Source: Kineobactrum salinum
Lineage (GTDB): Bacteria > Pseudomonadota > Gammaproteobacteria > Pseudomonadales > Halieaceae
Assembly: GCF_010669285.1 (NCBI RefSeq)
Contig: NZ_CP048711.1
Location: 1,860,001 to 1,924,000 of the forward strand
Reading direction: 5' to 3'
Length of the DNA: 64,000 nucleotides
The position numbers were made by a program, and so were the translations under genes. Below are positions 46,087-55,248 of this stretch, in pieces (position 1 is the stretch's first letter; every line of letters begins with the position of its first letter). The notes below the pieces were generated by a model, which had not been told where the DNA came from, did not search any database, and saw only the letters and a list, made by a program, of their open reading frames with translations.

Positions 46087-47211
46087 TCACTGGCGCGAAG
46101 CAATCCCCTGCAGGGGCAGGAACTCACGATCGATTGTGTCCTGCCACTGCGCATGCTCGCGCCTGATATCCGCCTCCACGGCAGCCATGACCCGCAATTG
46201 GAGCTGCTGGCGGAAGTCCCCCAGGCTCTGCCGCAACGAGGCCTCCAACGCATCCCTGCGCAGCGCTTCCTCGGTCCGCAGCAGAGCCCAGTCAACCGCA
46301 ACCCACGCCACCGTACCGGCCGCCAGCGCGCAGGCGAGCGCCCAGGGGCCGCCCGGCGCGCAGCCAAGGGCAGCGCCCGCCGCCGCACTGCCGGCCCGGC
46401 CGACACCGCGGCCAGCCCCACGAGCGGCGACCGCCGCACCGGCACGGGAGGCGCGCCACACCGTCACTCCAGCCAATGCCCCGCCGGTACTGAGCGCGAG
46501 GCGCTCCTCGAAGGCCAACAGCTCACTGGTCTGCAGCGAACGCTGCAGTGAATCCAGCGACAGGCGCGGCCCTGCTGCCGGCGCATCGCCCGCCGAGGAG
46601 GGCAGGGGCGCAGGCACCCTGTAGGGTGCCAACTGTTGCATCAGACCTGCGAGCCAGCTGGCGCGGCTGGCCTGCTCCTCGTGTGACAGGTGGCTGCCAA
46701 GTTTTTCTCGCAGCTGCGCGATACCCTCATCCCAGCCCGCCTGGGCGAACAGCATGGTGGCGGCCCGGTCAGCGACATAATTCCCTTCAGCCACACCCAG
46801 TACCGAGCCGGCCGACATGCCAATCCGGCTGTATTCGCCCGCGAGCGAGTAATACCAGTCCAGGAATTCAGGCAGACGCGACTCCACCCGCCGGAACATC
46901 GCATCAAGCTGGCGCTCCAACTGGGGTTCCAGCGCCGCGCTGCGCTGCGCGGCGCTGTGCTCAATGAATGCCTGCGAATAATCGTGCAGCGACGACATCC
47001 GCGCCACCGGCACACGATAGTGGCGCTCCCCGGCGCTCAGGTACACATGCGACGGCGGCTCCCAGTGGCGCTGGGTTTCCTCCCCCATCAACCACCAGCA
47101 GGCCGCCACCGTCAGCACCACCAGCAACGCCCCCGCCAATCCAGGGCCCGCCGCAGACCGCGAGCGGGCAATGGCCGGGTTGTGGCTAGTATTCGGCAAC
47201 GCTGTCTGCAT
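46087..47211 (-). CDS. Membrane protein of unknown function
   Basis: 374 aa. N-terminal membrane helix (GLAGALLVVLTVAACWWLM), a long helical extracytoplasmic part with SAGERHYRVPVARMSSLHDYSQAFIEH and FLDWYYSLAGEYSRIG, then a Gly/Ala-rich hydrophobic region (~250-320) that could form two helices, and a charged helical end. No family recognised. Its start overlaps the end of the next upstream gene (47186) by 26 bases, so the two are probably co-translated and may act together. Convergent with the Crp-family gene. Confidence 0.65.
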   Translation of the reverse strand: MQTALPNTSHNPAIARSRSAAGPGLAGALLVVLTVAACWWLMGEETQRHWEPPSHVYLSAGERHYRVPVARMSSLHDYSQAFIEHSAAQRSAALEPQLERQLDAMFRRVESRLPEFLDWYYSLAGEYSRIGMSAGSVLGVAEGNYVADRAATMLFAQAGWDEGIAQLREKLGSHLSHEEQASRASWLAGLMQQLAPYRVPAPLPSSAGDAPAAGPRLSLDSLQRSLQTSELLAFEERLALSTGGALAGVTVWRASRAGAAVAARGAGRGVGRAGSAAAGAALGCAPGGPWALACALAAGTVAWVAVDWALLRTEEALRRDALEASLRQSLGDFRQQLQLRVMAAVEADIRREHAQWQDTIDREFLPLQGIASRQ

Positions 47212-48016
47212 TTGAGGCTACTCCCACCAGGGCTCCATTCAACACCAGCAACCAGGCTCCGACAAAGACCGCCTGACCGGCAAATACCAGCAGCCATACC
47301 AGTACGCCCGCCAAACCCCGCGCTACCGGCAACTGTACCAGCTGTTGTGCCAGCCAGAGCTGCAGCCCCTCCCCGGCGGCAGCCAATTGCAGCAATTCCC
47401 GCAGCAAATCGCTGCGGGCTGTCTCTCTGTCCGCCAGATGCCACACCGCCTGCGCCAGCGTTGCCGCGCTGAAATCCGGTTGCGGGCGCCCTGCGGCGAG
47501 CCAGATCAGCACGGCCAACAGCAATGCTGCCGCAATCGGGAGTGTCAGCCGCCAGCTGAATTCGACCAGATAGTCCGGCTGCACATGGTCGCGCGCCAAA
47601 GCTTCGAACAGCAACCGCAGGGCCACCACCAACAGGCCGCTGCCCAGTAGTACGCGCCAGGCCGCAGCGTCCGTCAGCCGGGTGAGCGCGACCAGCAGCA
47701 CGGCGGCCAGCGCCAGACCGGTCGAGGCATGGACCACAGCCATCAGAGCCCCGCCCCGCAGCCACCGCTGCCAGACGCTGTCGGCTCGGACGTACGCCCG
47801 CAGCCAGGCCCGGCGGCGAATGCGGTGATGCCAGAACAGACCGCGGGCAATCAGCAGGGACAGCAACAGCCAGATCGCGAGCAACACTGGCGTGGCCAGC
47901 AGGCGCGCGAACAAATGCAGGCCCCAAAGCAAGCCACTGATGGCGATCAGGACCCACAATTGGCGCAGTATTGTCAGATAAGCTGTCATTCTGCCATTGC
48001 ATCTGTCTCTGGGCAT
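47186..48016 (-). CDS. Polytopic membrane protein of unknown function
   Basis: About 276 aa from ATG 48016 (ATG 47989 is possible). About six hydrophobic helices, including LWVLIAISGLLWGLHLF, ATPVLLAIWLLLSLLIA, LTLPIAAALLLAVLIWLAA and AGVLVWLLVFAGQAVFVGAWLLVLNGAL, with an Arg-rich cytoplasmic loop (HHRIRRRAWLRAYVRA). No family recognised. Upstream partner of the 46087 gene. The 217 bp before it (to 48233) contain no clear feature beyond divergent promoter space. Confidence 0.6.
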   Translation of the reverse strand: MPRDRCNGRMTAYLTILRQLWVLIAISGLLWGLHLFARLLATPVLLAIWLLLSLLIARGLFWHHRIRRRAWLRAYVRADSVWQRWLRGGALMAVVHASTGLALAAVLLVALTRLTDAAAWRVLLGSGLLVVALRLLFEALARDHVQPDYLVEFSWRLTLPIAAALLLAVLIWLAAGRPQPDFSAATLAQAVWHLADRETARSDLLRELLQLAAAGEGLQLWLAQQLVQLPVARGLAGVLVWLLVFAGQAVFVGAWLLVLNGALVGVASNADSVAEY

Positions 48017-48233
48017 CAAAGCTTCACCGCCGCGGCAGCTGATGTCACGGCCACATCATCCAACCGGCCCTCACCCTCGCATGCGGGCAGGTCCCGCAGA
48101 TCGGCCACAGCACCGGCGCAGTGCCTTCTGTACGCCAGCCAACTGAACCGGACAGGGTCAGGCGCTATCGTTGGCACGGCTGGTGACAAGGGCCGGCTTC
48201 AATATGTTCTCTCAGCGAAAAAGGCGCAATCCC

Positions 48234-49003
48234 ATGCAAGCGAACAGTTCCGACCCGGACAACCGCGAAGCCACACTCTACCGGATGGTCATGGAGGATC
48301 ATATTTGTCCTTTCGGGCTGAAATCAAAAGCGCTGCTCGAGCGCAAGGGCTTCACGGTGGACGACTGCTGGTTGCGCACCCGGGAGGAAACCGATGCGTT
48401 CCAGCGCGAGCACGAGGTAGACACTACCCCCAGACCTTTATCGGCGGTACCCGGATCGGCGGCTATGATCAGCTGCGCGAGTATTTTGGTCACCGGGTCA
48501 AAGGAGAAGACGACACCAGCTATCAGCCCGTTGTGGCCATTTTCTCGGTTGGCCTGCTGCTGGCGCTGGCCCTCAGTTATGCGAGCTTCGGAACGATACT
48601 GACCGTGCGAGCGGGAGAGTGGTTTATCGCTATTTCCATGTGCCTGCTGGGGCTGCAAAAACTGCAGGACGTCGAGAGCTTCAGTACCATGTTTCTGAAC
48701 TATGACCTGCTGGCCCGGCGCAAGGTGGGCTATGCCTACTTCTATCCATTTGCGGAGACCGCAGCCGGCCTGCTGATGGTTGCCGGGGCATTGATCTGGC
48801 TGGCCGCGCCCCTGGCCCTGTTCATTGGCACCGTGGGTGCGTTCTCGGTATTCAAGGCAGTCTATCTGGAGCGACGGGAACTCCGCTGCACCTGTGTCGG
48901 CGGCGGCAGCAACGTACCGCTGGGTTTTATCTCCCTGACCGAAAATCTGATGATGGCCGCGATGGCCGTGTGGATGCCGGTCCGGATTTTTGTACTGCAG
49001 TAG
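48234..49003 (+). pseudogene. Glutaredoxin-like domain fused to MauE/DoxX-like membrane protein (apparent frameshift)
   Basis: From ATG 48234 a glutaredoxin-like domain reads CPFGLKSKALLERKGF and REHEVDTTP, then leaves frame at the C5 tract 48427-48431. One added C continues it as QTFIGGTRIGGYDQLREYFG, the normal end of a glutaredoxin, and on into a four-helix membrane domain (LLLALALSYASFG, WFIAISMCLLGLQKL, TAAGLLMVAGALIWL, NLMMAAMAVWMPVRI) of MauE/DoxX type ending at 49003. Product about 256 aa. The active site has a single Cys (CPFG), a monothiol form. Proposed role: membrane-linked thiol redox transfer; partner unknown. Confidence 0.7.
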
Positions 49004-49096
49004 GCGAGCCTGGGGTTGACCGAGCCAGTCTTGCCTCCTCGTCACCTTTAGGCCATGATTCTGCTCCCAATATGTGCCAATGGTGCAATCACATCC

Positions 49097-49600
49097 ATGC
49101 GAAGCTTCCTCCGGCAGCTTGCTGTTGCTGCTGTACTGCCATTTACCACAACCGCCGCCGCTGGCGCCGATTCGGTGGCCCCCGACCATTTGCTGCAGTT
49201 CAATGCGGGAAGGATTGGCATCGATCGATCCCTGGACGAGCCCCAGCACTACGGCGCGGAATTCCGGTTCCGGCCGCGGAGCCGGTGGAAGCTGGTGCCC
49301 GCCATCGGTGCCGGTTTTGCCAACAATGGCGCCAAGTTTGTTTACGTGGACCTGAAAAAGGATTTCCTGCTCGGCCAGCGCTGGTATCTGACACCCAGCT
49401 TCGGCGTCGGGGCTTTCGATGCATCTCGAGTGCTGGACCTCGGCCATACCCTGGAATTCCGCTCCGGCCTGGAGGCCGGCTACCGGTTCGCCAATCACTA
49501 CCGGGTGGGTATCGCCATTTATCATCTGTCCAACGGCGGCCTGGCGGACGAAAACCCCGGCACCGAAGTGCTGGCCGTGTCCCTGAGCGTACCCCTGTAG
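49097..49600 (+). CDS. pagL: Lipid A 3-O-deacylase (PagL-like)
   Basis: 167 aa from ATG 49097, with a signal peptide (LPFTTTAAAGA). An outer-membrane beta-barrel pattern fills the rest. The PagL catalytic set is present with exact spacing: His143 and Ser145 in HLSNGGLADENPGTE and Glu157 fourteen residues after the His. It removes the 3-O acyl chain of lipid A in the outer membrane, softening endotoxin and changing permeability. Terminal hydrophobic residue as in barrels. Confidence 0.85.
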   Translation: MRSFLRQLAVAAVLPFTTTAAAGADSVAPDHLLQFNAGRIGIDRSLDEPQHYGAEFRFRPRSRWKLVPAIGAGFANNGAKFVYVDLKKDFLLGQRWYLTPSFGVGAFDASRVLDLGHTLEFRSGLEAGYRFANHYRVGIAIYHLSNGGLADENPGTEVLAVSLSVPL

Positions 49601-49640
49601 CGAGTCTGCTGCCACCTCCGGATGATCTTGCCGCGGCAGA

Positions 49641-50852
49641 TCAGTCTTCTGCCCCGACAGGCTCCCCGGACTGCCGGGCCGCCGCCAGTGCGGCCAGGAC
49701 GGACTGCGTATGCTGGCCCAGCAGCGGTGGTGCGGCCTCATAGCGGACGGGTGTACGGGACAGCTTGATCGGGTTGCCCACCAATTCCAGCGCCGGATTA
49801 AGGGGATGCGGCACCGTAACCCGCATCTCCCGCGCCCGGATCTGGGGCTCGGCAAAGACCTCAGCCACACTGTTGATGGGCCCCGCCGGCACTCCGGCCG
49901 CAGCCAGCCGCTGCAGCCAGTCCGCCTTGTCCCGCAACAACATGCGCGCCTGCAACAGAGGGATCAGCTGCTCCCGGTGCCGCACCCGCAACTGGTTGCT
50001 GGCAAAGCGGGCATCGTCCGCCAGCTCCGGACACTCCAGCACAGCGACGAAGCGGCGGAACTGGGCGTCGTTGCCCACCGCCACGATAAGGTGGCCGTCC
50101 CGGGCCACAAAGCTCTGGTAGGGCACAATACTGGGATGGGTATTGCCCAGCCGGCCTGGATTCACGCCACCCACCAGGAAGTTGGTGGCCTGGTTGGCCA
50201 GGGTGGCGGCGGTGACATCCAGCAGCGCCAGGTCCACATGCTGCCCGTGGCCGGAGCGCTCGCGCTCTGCCAGCGCCGCCAGGATGCCCACCGCGGCGTA
50301 GAGGCCGGTCATGACATCGGTCAGCGCCACCCCCACTTTCATCGGCTCGGCGCCCGGACTGCCGTCCGGCTGGCCGGTGACGCTCATCAGACCGCCCATG
50401 GCCTGCATCAGGAAGTCGTAACCGGGCCGTTCGCGCAAGGGGCCGGTCTGGCCAAAGCCGGTGATGGAACAGTACACCAGTCGCGGATTGAGCACCGCCA
50501 GGCTGGCATAGTCCAGCCCGTAGCGGGCCGCATCGCCGACCTTGAAATTCTCCAGTACCACATCGCAGTCCCGCGCCAGCGCCCGCAGGGTCTGCTGTCC
50601 CTCGTCCGACTTCAGATCCACGCACACCGATTGCTTGCCGCGGTTGGTGCACAGAAAATAGGCGGATTCACCACTGGATTCGCCGTCCGCACCGGGCATG
50701 AAGGGTGGTCCCCAGGCACGGGTGTCATCACCTCCGTCGGGGCGCTCGATCTTGATGACTTCGGCGCCCAGGTCGGCGAGCATCTGGCTGGCCCAGGGAC
50801 CGGCCAGCACCCGCGACAGGTCCAGTACCTTCAGGTGAGACAATGCGCCCAT
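49641..50852 (-). CDS. CaiB/BaiF family CoA-transferase (probable glutarate CoA-transferase)
   Basis: 403 aa. Class III CoA-transferase: VLDLSRVLAGPWASQMLADLGAEVIKIERP, the catalytic Asp in HVDLALLDV, NRGKQSVCVDLK and AMGGLMSVTGQPDGSP. It lies 36 bp after gcdH on the same strand, so the likely reaction is transfer of CoA from succinyl-CoA to glutarate, feeding GcdH. Substrate assignment rests on the neighbour. Confidence 0.88.
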   Translation of the reverse strand: MGALSHLKVLDLSRVLAGPWASQMLADLGAEVIKIERPDGGDDTRAWGPPFMPGADGESSGESAYFLCTNRGKQSVCVDLKSDEGQQTLRALARDCDVVLENFKVGDAARYGLDYASLAVLNPRLVYCSITGFGQTGPLRERPGYDFLMQAMGGLMSVTGQPDGSPGAEPMKVGVALTDVMTGLYAAVGILAALAERERSGHGQHVDLALLDVTAATLANQATNFLVGGVNPGRLGNTHPSIVPYQSFVARDGHLIVAVGNDAQFRRFVAVLECPELADDARFASNQLRVRHREQLIPLLQARMLLRDKADWLQRLAAAGVPAGPINSVAEVFAEPQIRAREMRVTVPHPLNPALELVGNPIKLSRTPVRYEAAPPLLGQHTQSVLAALAAARQSGEPVGAED

Positions 50853-50888
50853 ATCAGTATCCGCCGCGCCGCGGCATCCTCCGGCAGC

Positions 50889-52067
50889 TCAAAACGCGGG
50901 GATATCGGTCTGGGTACGGCCCAGGATCAGGGCATGCACATCGTGCGTGCCCTCGTAGGTGTTGACCACCTCCAGGTTCACCATATGGCGCATCACCGGG
51001 TACTCGTCGGAAATGCCGTTGCCGCCCAGCATGTCCCTGGCCTGGCGGGCAATATGCAGGGACTTGCCGCAGGAGTTGCGCTTGATCAGCGAAATCAGCT
51101 CCGGCGCAATCTGGCCCGCATCCATCAGTTGGCCGGCCCGGAAGCAGCCCTGCAGCCCCAGGCTGATTTCGGTCTGCATGTCGGCCAGCTTGAGCTGAAC
51201 CAGTTGGTTGGCGGCCAGCGGACGGCCGAACTGGGTGCGCTCCATGGTGTAGTCGCGAGCCGCGAACCAGCAGCTCTCCGCCGCGCCCAGCGCGCCCCAG
51301 GCGATGCCGTAGCGGGCGTTGTTGAGGCAACCGAAGGGACCCTTCAGACCCTCGACATTGGGCAGCAACTGCTCCTCGCCCACGCGCACATCTTCCATCA
51401 CGATCTCACCGGTAACGGAGGCACGCAGGGCCAGCTTGCCCTCGATCTTGGGCGCGCTCAGCCCCGGCATGCCCTTCTCCAGGATAAAGCCGCGAATCTT
51501 GCCGTCATCGGTCTTGGCCCAGACCACGAATACATCGGCAATGGGGCTGTTGGTAATCCACATCTTGGCGCCGCTGATACTGTAGCCACCGTCCACGCTG
51601 CGGGCGCGGGTGACCATGGAACCGGGGTCGGAACCGTGGTCTGGCTCGGTCAGGCCGAAGCAGCCGATCCACTCGCCGGTCGCCAGCCTGGGCAGGTATT
51701 TCTCCCGCTGTGCCTCGCTGCCGTAGGCGTGGATGGGGTACATCACCAGCGAGGACTGCACACTCATCATGGAGCGATAGCCGGAATCCACCCGCTCCAC
51801 TTCCCGCGCCACCAGGCCGTAGCTGATGTAGTCGACACCCGGACAACCGTAGCCATCAATCGTGCTGCCCAACAGGCCCAGTTCGCCCATTTCCCGGAAG
51901 ATGGCCGGATCCGTGCTCTCGTCGCGGAAGGCCTGGCGCACTCGTGGAGCCAGTTTGGCCGCGGCGTACTGCCGCGCACTGTCGCGCACCATGCGCTGTT
52001 CATCACTGAGCTGTTGCTCCAGCAGAAAGGGATCCTGCCAGTCCAGTCGTTGCCAGTTCTTTGCCAT
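50889..52067 (-). CDS. gcdH: Glutaryl-CoA dehydrogenase
   Basis: 392 aa, usual length. Acyl-CoA dehydrogenase fold with [62 protein letters not shown] and the catalytic Glu in [14 protein letters not shown]. It oxidises and decarboxylates glutaryl-CoA to crotonyl-CoA in lysine/tryptophan or aromatic degradation. Divergent from a LysR gene with a palindrome between them, the usual GcdR-type arrangement. Confidence 0.95.
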   Translation of the reverse strand: MAKNWQRLDWQDPFLLEQQLSDEQRMVRDSARQYAAAKLAPRVRQAFRDESTDPAIFREMGELGLLGSTIDGYGCPGVDYISYGLVAREVERVDSGYRSMMSVQSSLVMYPIHAYGSEAQREKYLPRLATGEWIGCFGLTEPDHGSDPGSMVTRARSVDGGYSISGAKMWITNSPIADVFVVWAKTDDGKIRGFILEKGMPGLSAPKIEGKLALRASVTGEIVMEDVRVGEEQLLPNVEGLKGPFGCLNNARYGIAWGALGAAESCWFAARDYTMERTQFGRPLAANQLVQLKLADMQTEISLGLQGCFRAGQLMDAGQIAPELISLIKRNSCGKSLHIARQARDMLGGNGISDEYPVMRHMVNLEVVNTYEGTHDVHALILGRTQTDIPAF

Positions 52068-52110
52068 CGCTCACTACTCCGGAGGTTCAAATAGTCTGGA
52101 AGACACCCTA

Positions 52111-52155
52111 GCAAACTATGCTTCATTAACAAAATATATGTTTTCTATAGTTTGC
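52111..52155. promoter_or_regulatory. Inverted repeat in the gcdH-lysR divergent promoter
   Basis: GCAAACTAT (52111-52119) and ATAGTTTGC (52147-52155) are perfect 9-bp inverted repeats 27 bp apart, centred in the 101-bp AT-rich gap. Such paired half-sites suit a LysR-type tetramer acting on gcdH and its own gene. Confidence 0.6.
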
Positions 52156-52168
52156 ATATGTGTAATAT

Positions 52169-53050
52169 ATGGAAATGGATTTGCGCAAACTGGACATCTT
52201 CCGCGAGGTCGCCGCACAACAGAGCTTCAGCCGCGCGGCCGAACGCCTGCACATGGCACAGCCCGCCGTCAGTATCGCGGTGCGCAAGCTGGAGGAGGAG
52301 CTGGGCCTGACGCTGTTCGATCGCAGCGGCCGCCACGTAATGCTAACCGCGGAAGGGGCGGCGCTGCTGGTCAGTGCCAGCGCCATCCTGCGCCAGGTCG
52401 CCGAGCTGCAACAATCCAGCGCCGAGTTGCGGGGCCTGCTGCAGGGAGAGCTGGCAATCGCCTGCCCCTCCATGCTCGCCACCTATTACCTGCCCGAACT
52501 GCTGGGGCGCTTCCTGGACCAGCACCCGCGGCTGCGCACTTCCGTGACCCAGGCTGGCACCCACCATATTGAACAATGGCTGCTGGAGGATGAGATCGAA
52601 CTGGGTGTGATCAGTGTCAACGGCAGGCCGGAACAGCAGGAACTGGAAATGGTGCCACTGGTGGATGAGCAGATGGTGCTGTGCATGCCGCCGGATCATC
52701 CCTGGGCCGAGCGCGAAACAATTCCGGTAGCGGAACTACAGGATGCACCCATGGTGGTTTACGAAAGCGGCTATTACATCCGCAATCACCTGGACCAGCT
52801 CTGTGCCGCAGCCGGCGTCACCCCCGACCTGCGGCTGCAGAGCAATTTCCTGCCGCTGTTGATCCGGATGGTCCGGCAGGGCATGGGCACCACCATCGGG
52901 CTGCGCATGGTGGCAGAGCAGGAACCCGGCCTGCGCGCCGTACCGCTGCAGGCCGAGGCCACGCTCAGCATGGCCCTGGCCAAGCGGCGCAGCCGCAGTA
53001 TCTCCCGCGCCAACCAGGCCTTTTTGGATTGGAGCGCTTTGCAGTTATGA
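52169..53050 (+). CDS. LysR-family transcriptional regulator of gcdH (predicted)
   Basis: 293 aa from ATG 52169 (or 52175). N-terminal HTH: LRKLDIFREVAAQQSFSRAAERLHMAQPAVSIAVRKLEEELG. C-terminal co-inducer domain with LAIACPSMLATYYLP and MGTTIGLRMV. Divergent from gcdH, so it probably senses glutarate or glutaryl-CoA. Followed 41 bp later by a LuxR-type gene. Confidence 0.9.
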   Translation: MEMDLRKLDIFREVAAQQSFSRAAERLHMAQPAVSIAVRKLEEELGLTLFDRSGRHVMLTAEGAALLVSASAILRQVAELQQSSAELRGLLQGELAIACPSMLATYYLPELLGRFLDQHPRLRTSVTQAGTHHIEQWLLEDEIELGVISVNGRPEQQELEMVPLVDEQMVLCMPPDHPWAERETIPVAELQDAPMVVYESGYYIRNHLDQLCAAAGVTPDLRLQSNFLPLLIRMVRQGMGTTIGLRMVAEQEPGLRAVPLQAEATLSMALAKRRSRSISRANQAFLDWSALQL

Positions 53051-53091
53051 TGAGATAATCCGTTGTTTCCAGCTCAGGTCCACTCCAGCAG

Positions 53092-53948
53092 ATGCCCGTC
53101 AATGAACAATACCATCAGCAGCTCGCCAGGCTGATCAGCCGTCTGCGGCAGGATGACTTCGTGGAGCAGTTGATAACCACGCTGAAATGCCTGGTGCCCA
53201 TCGATGATGCAACCGTAGTGGTGTATCCGGAAACCGATCTGCCGGTGATCGAGTACTATGAAGTGCCCGACAGCACTGGCAGTTCCACGCTGGATGTGTT
53301 TGTCGCCGGCGCTTTCGTGCTGGACCCGTTCTATCTGGCCGCCAGCCGCGACCGGCGCTTTGGTGTGTTCCGCCTGCGGGACCTGGCTCCCACCGGCTTC
53401 CGCGACAGCGAGTACTACAAGACCTGGTACCGCAACTGCGGCTACCAGGACGAATGCGGCTTCCTGCTGCCCAACGGCAAACAGGGCTTCATCAATATCG
53501 CGCTGGGCAGGACGCACTCGGGCACCAATTTCAGCCGCGCCCAGGTGAACGCGCTGGCCGCCGTGCGGCCGGTAATCGAAGTCCTCTGCCAACAGCACTG
53601 GCAGGCACGTCCCCCCCTGCCCAGCAGGGCGCGGTCAACCTGCGCGCTCAGCTGCATACCGCCCTGCACCAGTTCGGCAGCAGCCTGCTGACCGAGCGCG
53701 AGGCGCAGGTGATCAATCTGGTGCTGCATGGGCACAGCACCAGGACCCTGGCGGAAAAACTGTCCATCTCGGTGGAAACGGTAAAACTGCACCGCAAGCA
53801 CGCCTACGCCAAACTCGAGATCAGCTCCCAGGCCGAGCTGTTCTACCTGTTTCTGGACTCACTGATGAGCGCGGGCAACTATGCCGGCGGCGATACCCTG
53901 ATCAGCTACCTGCAGCCGCCGCAGCGAGCGGACAACCGAAGACCGTGA
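53092..53948 (+). pseudogene. LuxR-family HTH regulator (apparent frameshift)
   Basis: ATG 53092 starts a ~180-aa sensor domain (VEQLITTLKCLVPIDDATVVVYPETDLPVIEYYEVPD; RNCGYQDECGFLLPNGKQGFINIALGR). The frame breaks at the C7 tract 53611-53617. With one C added it continues as AQQGAVNLRAQLHTALHQFGSSLLTEREAQVINLVLHGHSTRTLAEKLSISVETVKLHRKHAYAKL, a complete LuxR HTH, to 53948 (285 aa). Sensor and HTH are both well preserved, so the break is probably not biological decay. Ligand unknown. It may also serve the gcdH region. Confidence 0.75.
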
Positions 53949-54171
53949 GCCGCGCTGGCGCAGACACCACGGTATGAGACAACGCCTGTGGACAGGTTTG
54001 CCGCCTTCGCCCAGTGTAGCGCCTGAACACCCGCTGAAACCTCCACAGAATTCTGGCCCACCTGCACGACAGGGATCGGTTTGATCCTGATCGACCGCTT
54101 CCGGTTGCCCCGTCCAGGCGGCCCCCTGTGTTAGACTCCACGATTTCTGACCCGGGACGCTGGACACCCGC

Positions 54172-55248
54172 ATGCGCCGCTATCTGTTTTTTGTAAATCA
54201 ACCCTATGCCTACTCCATCCTGCGCCCGCTGCAGGCCGAGATCCAGCGCCGGGGTGACGAGGTGGCGTGGTTTGTGGCTGGCTGCAGCGCGGCTCCACTC
54301 AGGGAGGACGAGCATCGATTGCGTACGCTGGCCGAGGCCTGCGCTTACCCGGCTGTGGCCACATTCGTGCCGGGAGACTGGGTACCGAATTTTCTCCCGG
54401 GCATCAAGGTGGAAGTCTTCCACGGTCTGGCCCGCAATAAACGCGGTCACACCAGTGAAGCGGAGAGCGACCATTACACCATCCGGGGCTGGTTCGACCT
54501 GTACTGTACTCATGCCACAACAGATACCGCGAAATTCACGGCACTGGCTGCCGGCCACGGCCACTTTCGCGTCGCCAAAACTGGCTGGCCCAAGCTCGAT
54601 CCGTTGTTTTTGGCGGGTGCGCCGGCGGGCCCCAGGCCCCGTGGAAACGATGAACCTCCAGTGGTGTTCTATGCATCCACATTCAGCCGGTCGATCACCT
54701 CCGCACCGACCATGGAAAGTGTCATCGCCAGGCTTGCAGGGAGCGGAAAATGGCGCTTCCTCGTCACCCTGCACCCGAAAATGAATCCGGAAGTGGTAGC
54801 CCGCTACCGTGCGCTGAGCGGGCCCAACCTCCGCTTCATCGACAGCAACTCAGACTTGCTGCCGCTACTGGCCGAAGCGGATGTGATGCTCTGCGATACC
54901 TCCTCCATTATGTTCGAGTTCATGTTCCTGAATCGGCCGGTGGTGACCTACCGCAGTCGCATGGCTGGCCCGTGGCTGCTGGATGTGGAGCATGTCAACG
55001 ACGTGGAACCAGCGCTGGCCCAAGCGCTCGAACGGCCCACCGCATTGCTTGAGGCGGCGCGCGACCTGTGCCACGAACTGCATGAATTCACCGACGGGCA
55101 GTCCAGCGGGCGGGTTCTGGATGCAGTGAATGACGTGCTGGCGGCAGGGCCAGCACCGCGGCGCAAGCCGTTGAACCTGTGGCGCAAACTGAAGATGCGC
55201 AACCGCCTGCGCAAAGCCCTGCGGGCCACTGCTCAGTCCGCAGCGTAG
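54172..55248 (+). CDS. CDP-glycerol glycerophosphotransferase family protein
   Basis: 358 aa, GT-B-like. Features: a VEVFHGLARNKRGH segment, KTGWPKLDPLF, FYASTFSRSITS, LVTLHPKMNPEVV and LLAEADVMLCDTSSIMFEFMFLNRPVVTYRS, all typical of the TagB/TagF-like family. In Gram-negatives such enzymes usually add glycerol phosphate or related groups to LPS/capsule. A basic C-terminal helix (RRKPLNLWRKLKMRNRLRKALR) suggests membrane association. Its 3' end overlaps the convergent ligase/GT2 gene by 16 bp. The 223 bp upstream (53949-54171) show no gene. Confidence 0.85.
   Translation: MRRYLFFVNQPYAYSILRPLQAEIQRRGDEVAWFVAGCSAAPLREDEHRLRTLAEACAYPAVATFVPGDWVPNFLPGIKVEVFHGLARNKRGHTSEAESDHYTIRGWFDLYCTHATTDTAKFTALAAGHGHFRVAKTGWPKLDPLFLAGAPAGPRPRGNDEPPVVFYASTFSRSITSAPTMESVIARLAGSGKWRFLVTLHPKMNPEVVARYRALSGPNLRFIDSNSDLLPLLAEADVMLCDTSSIMFEFMFLNRPVVTYRSRMAGPWLLDVEHVNDVEPALAQALERPTALLEAARDLCHELHEFTDGQSSGRVLDAVNDVLAAGPAPRRKPLNLWRKLKMRNRLRKALRATAQSAA

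Noticed and set aside
49710-52094. 794-aa plus-strand open frame
   Set aside because: Lies antisense to the CaiB-type transferase and gcdH, both with full family motifs; composition is typical of a GC-rich shadow frame.
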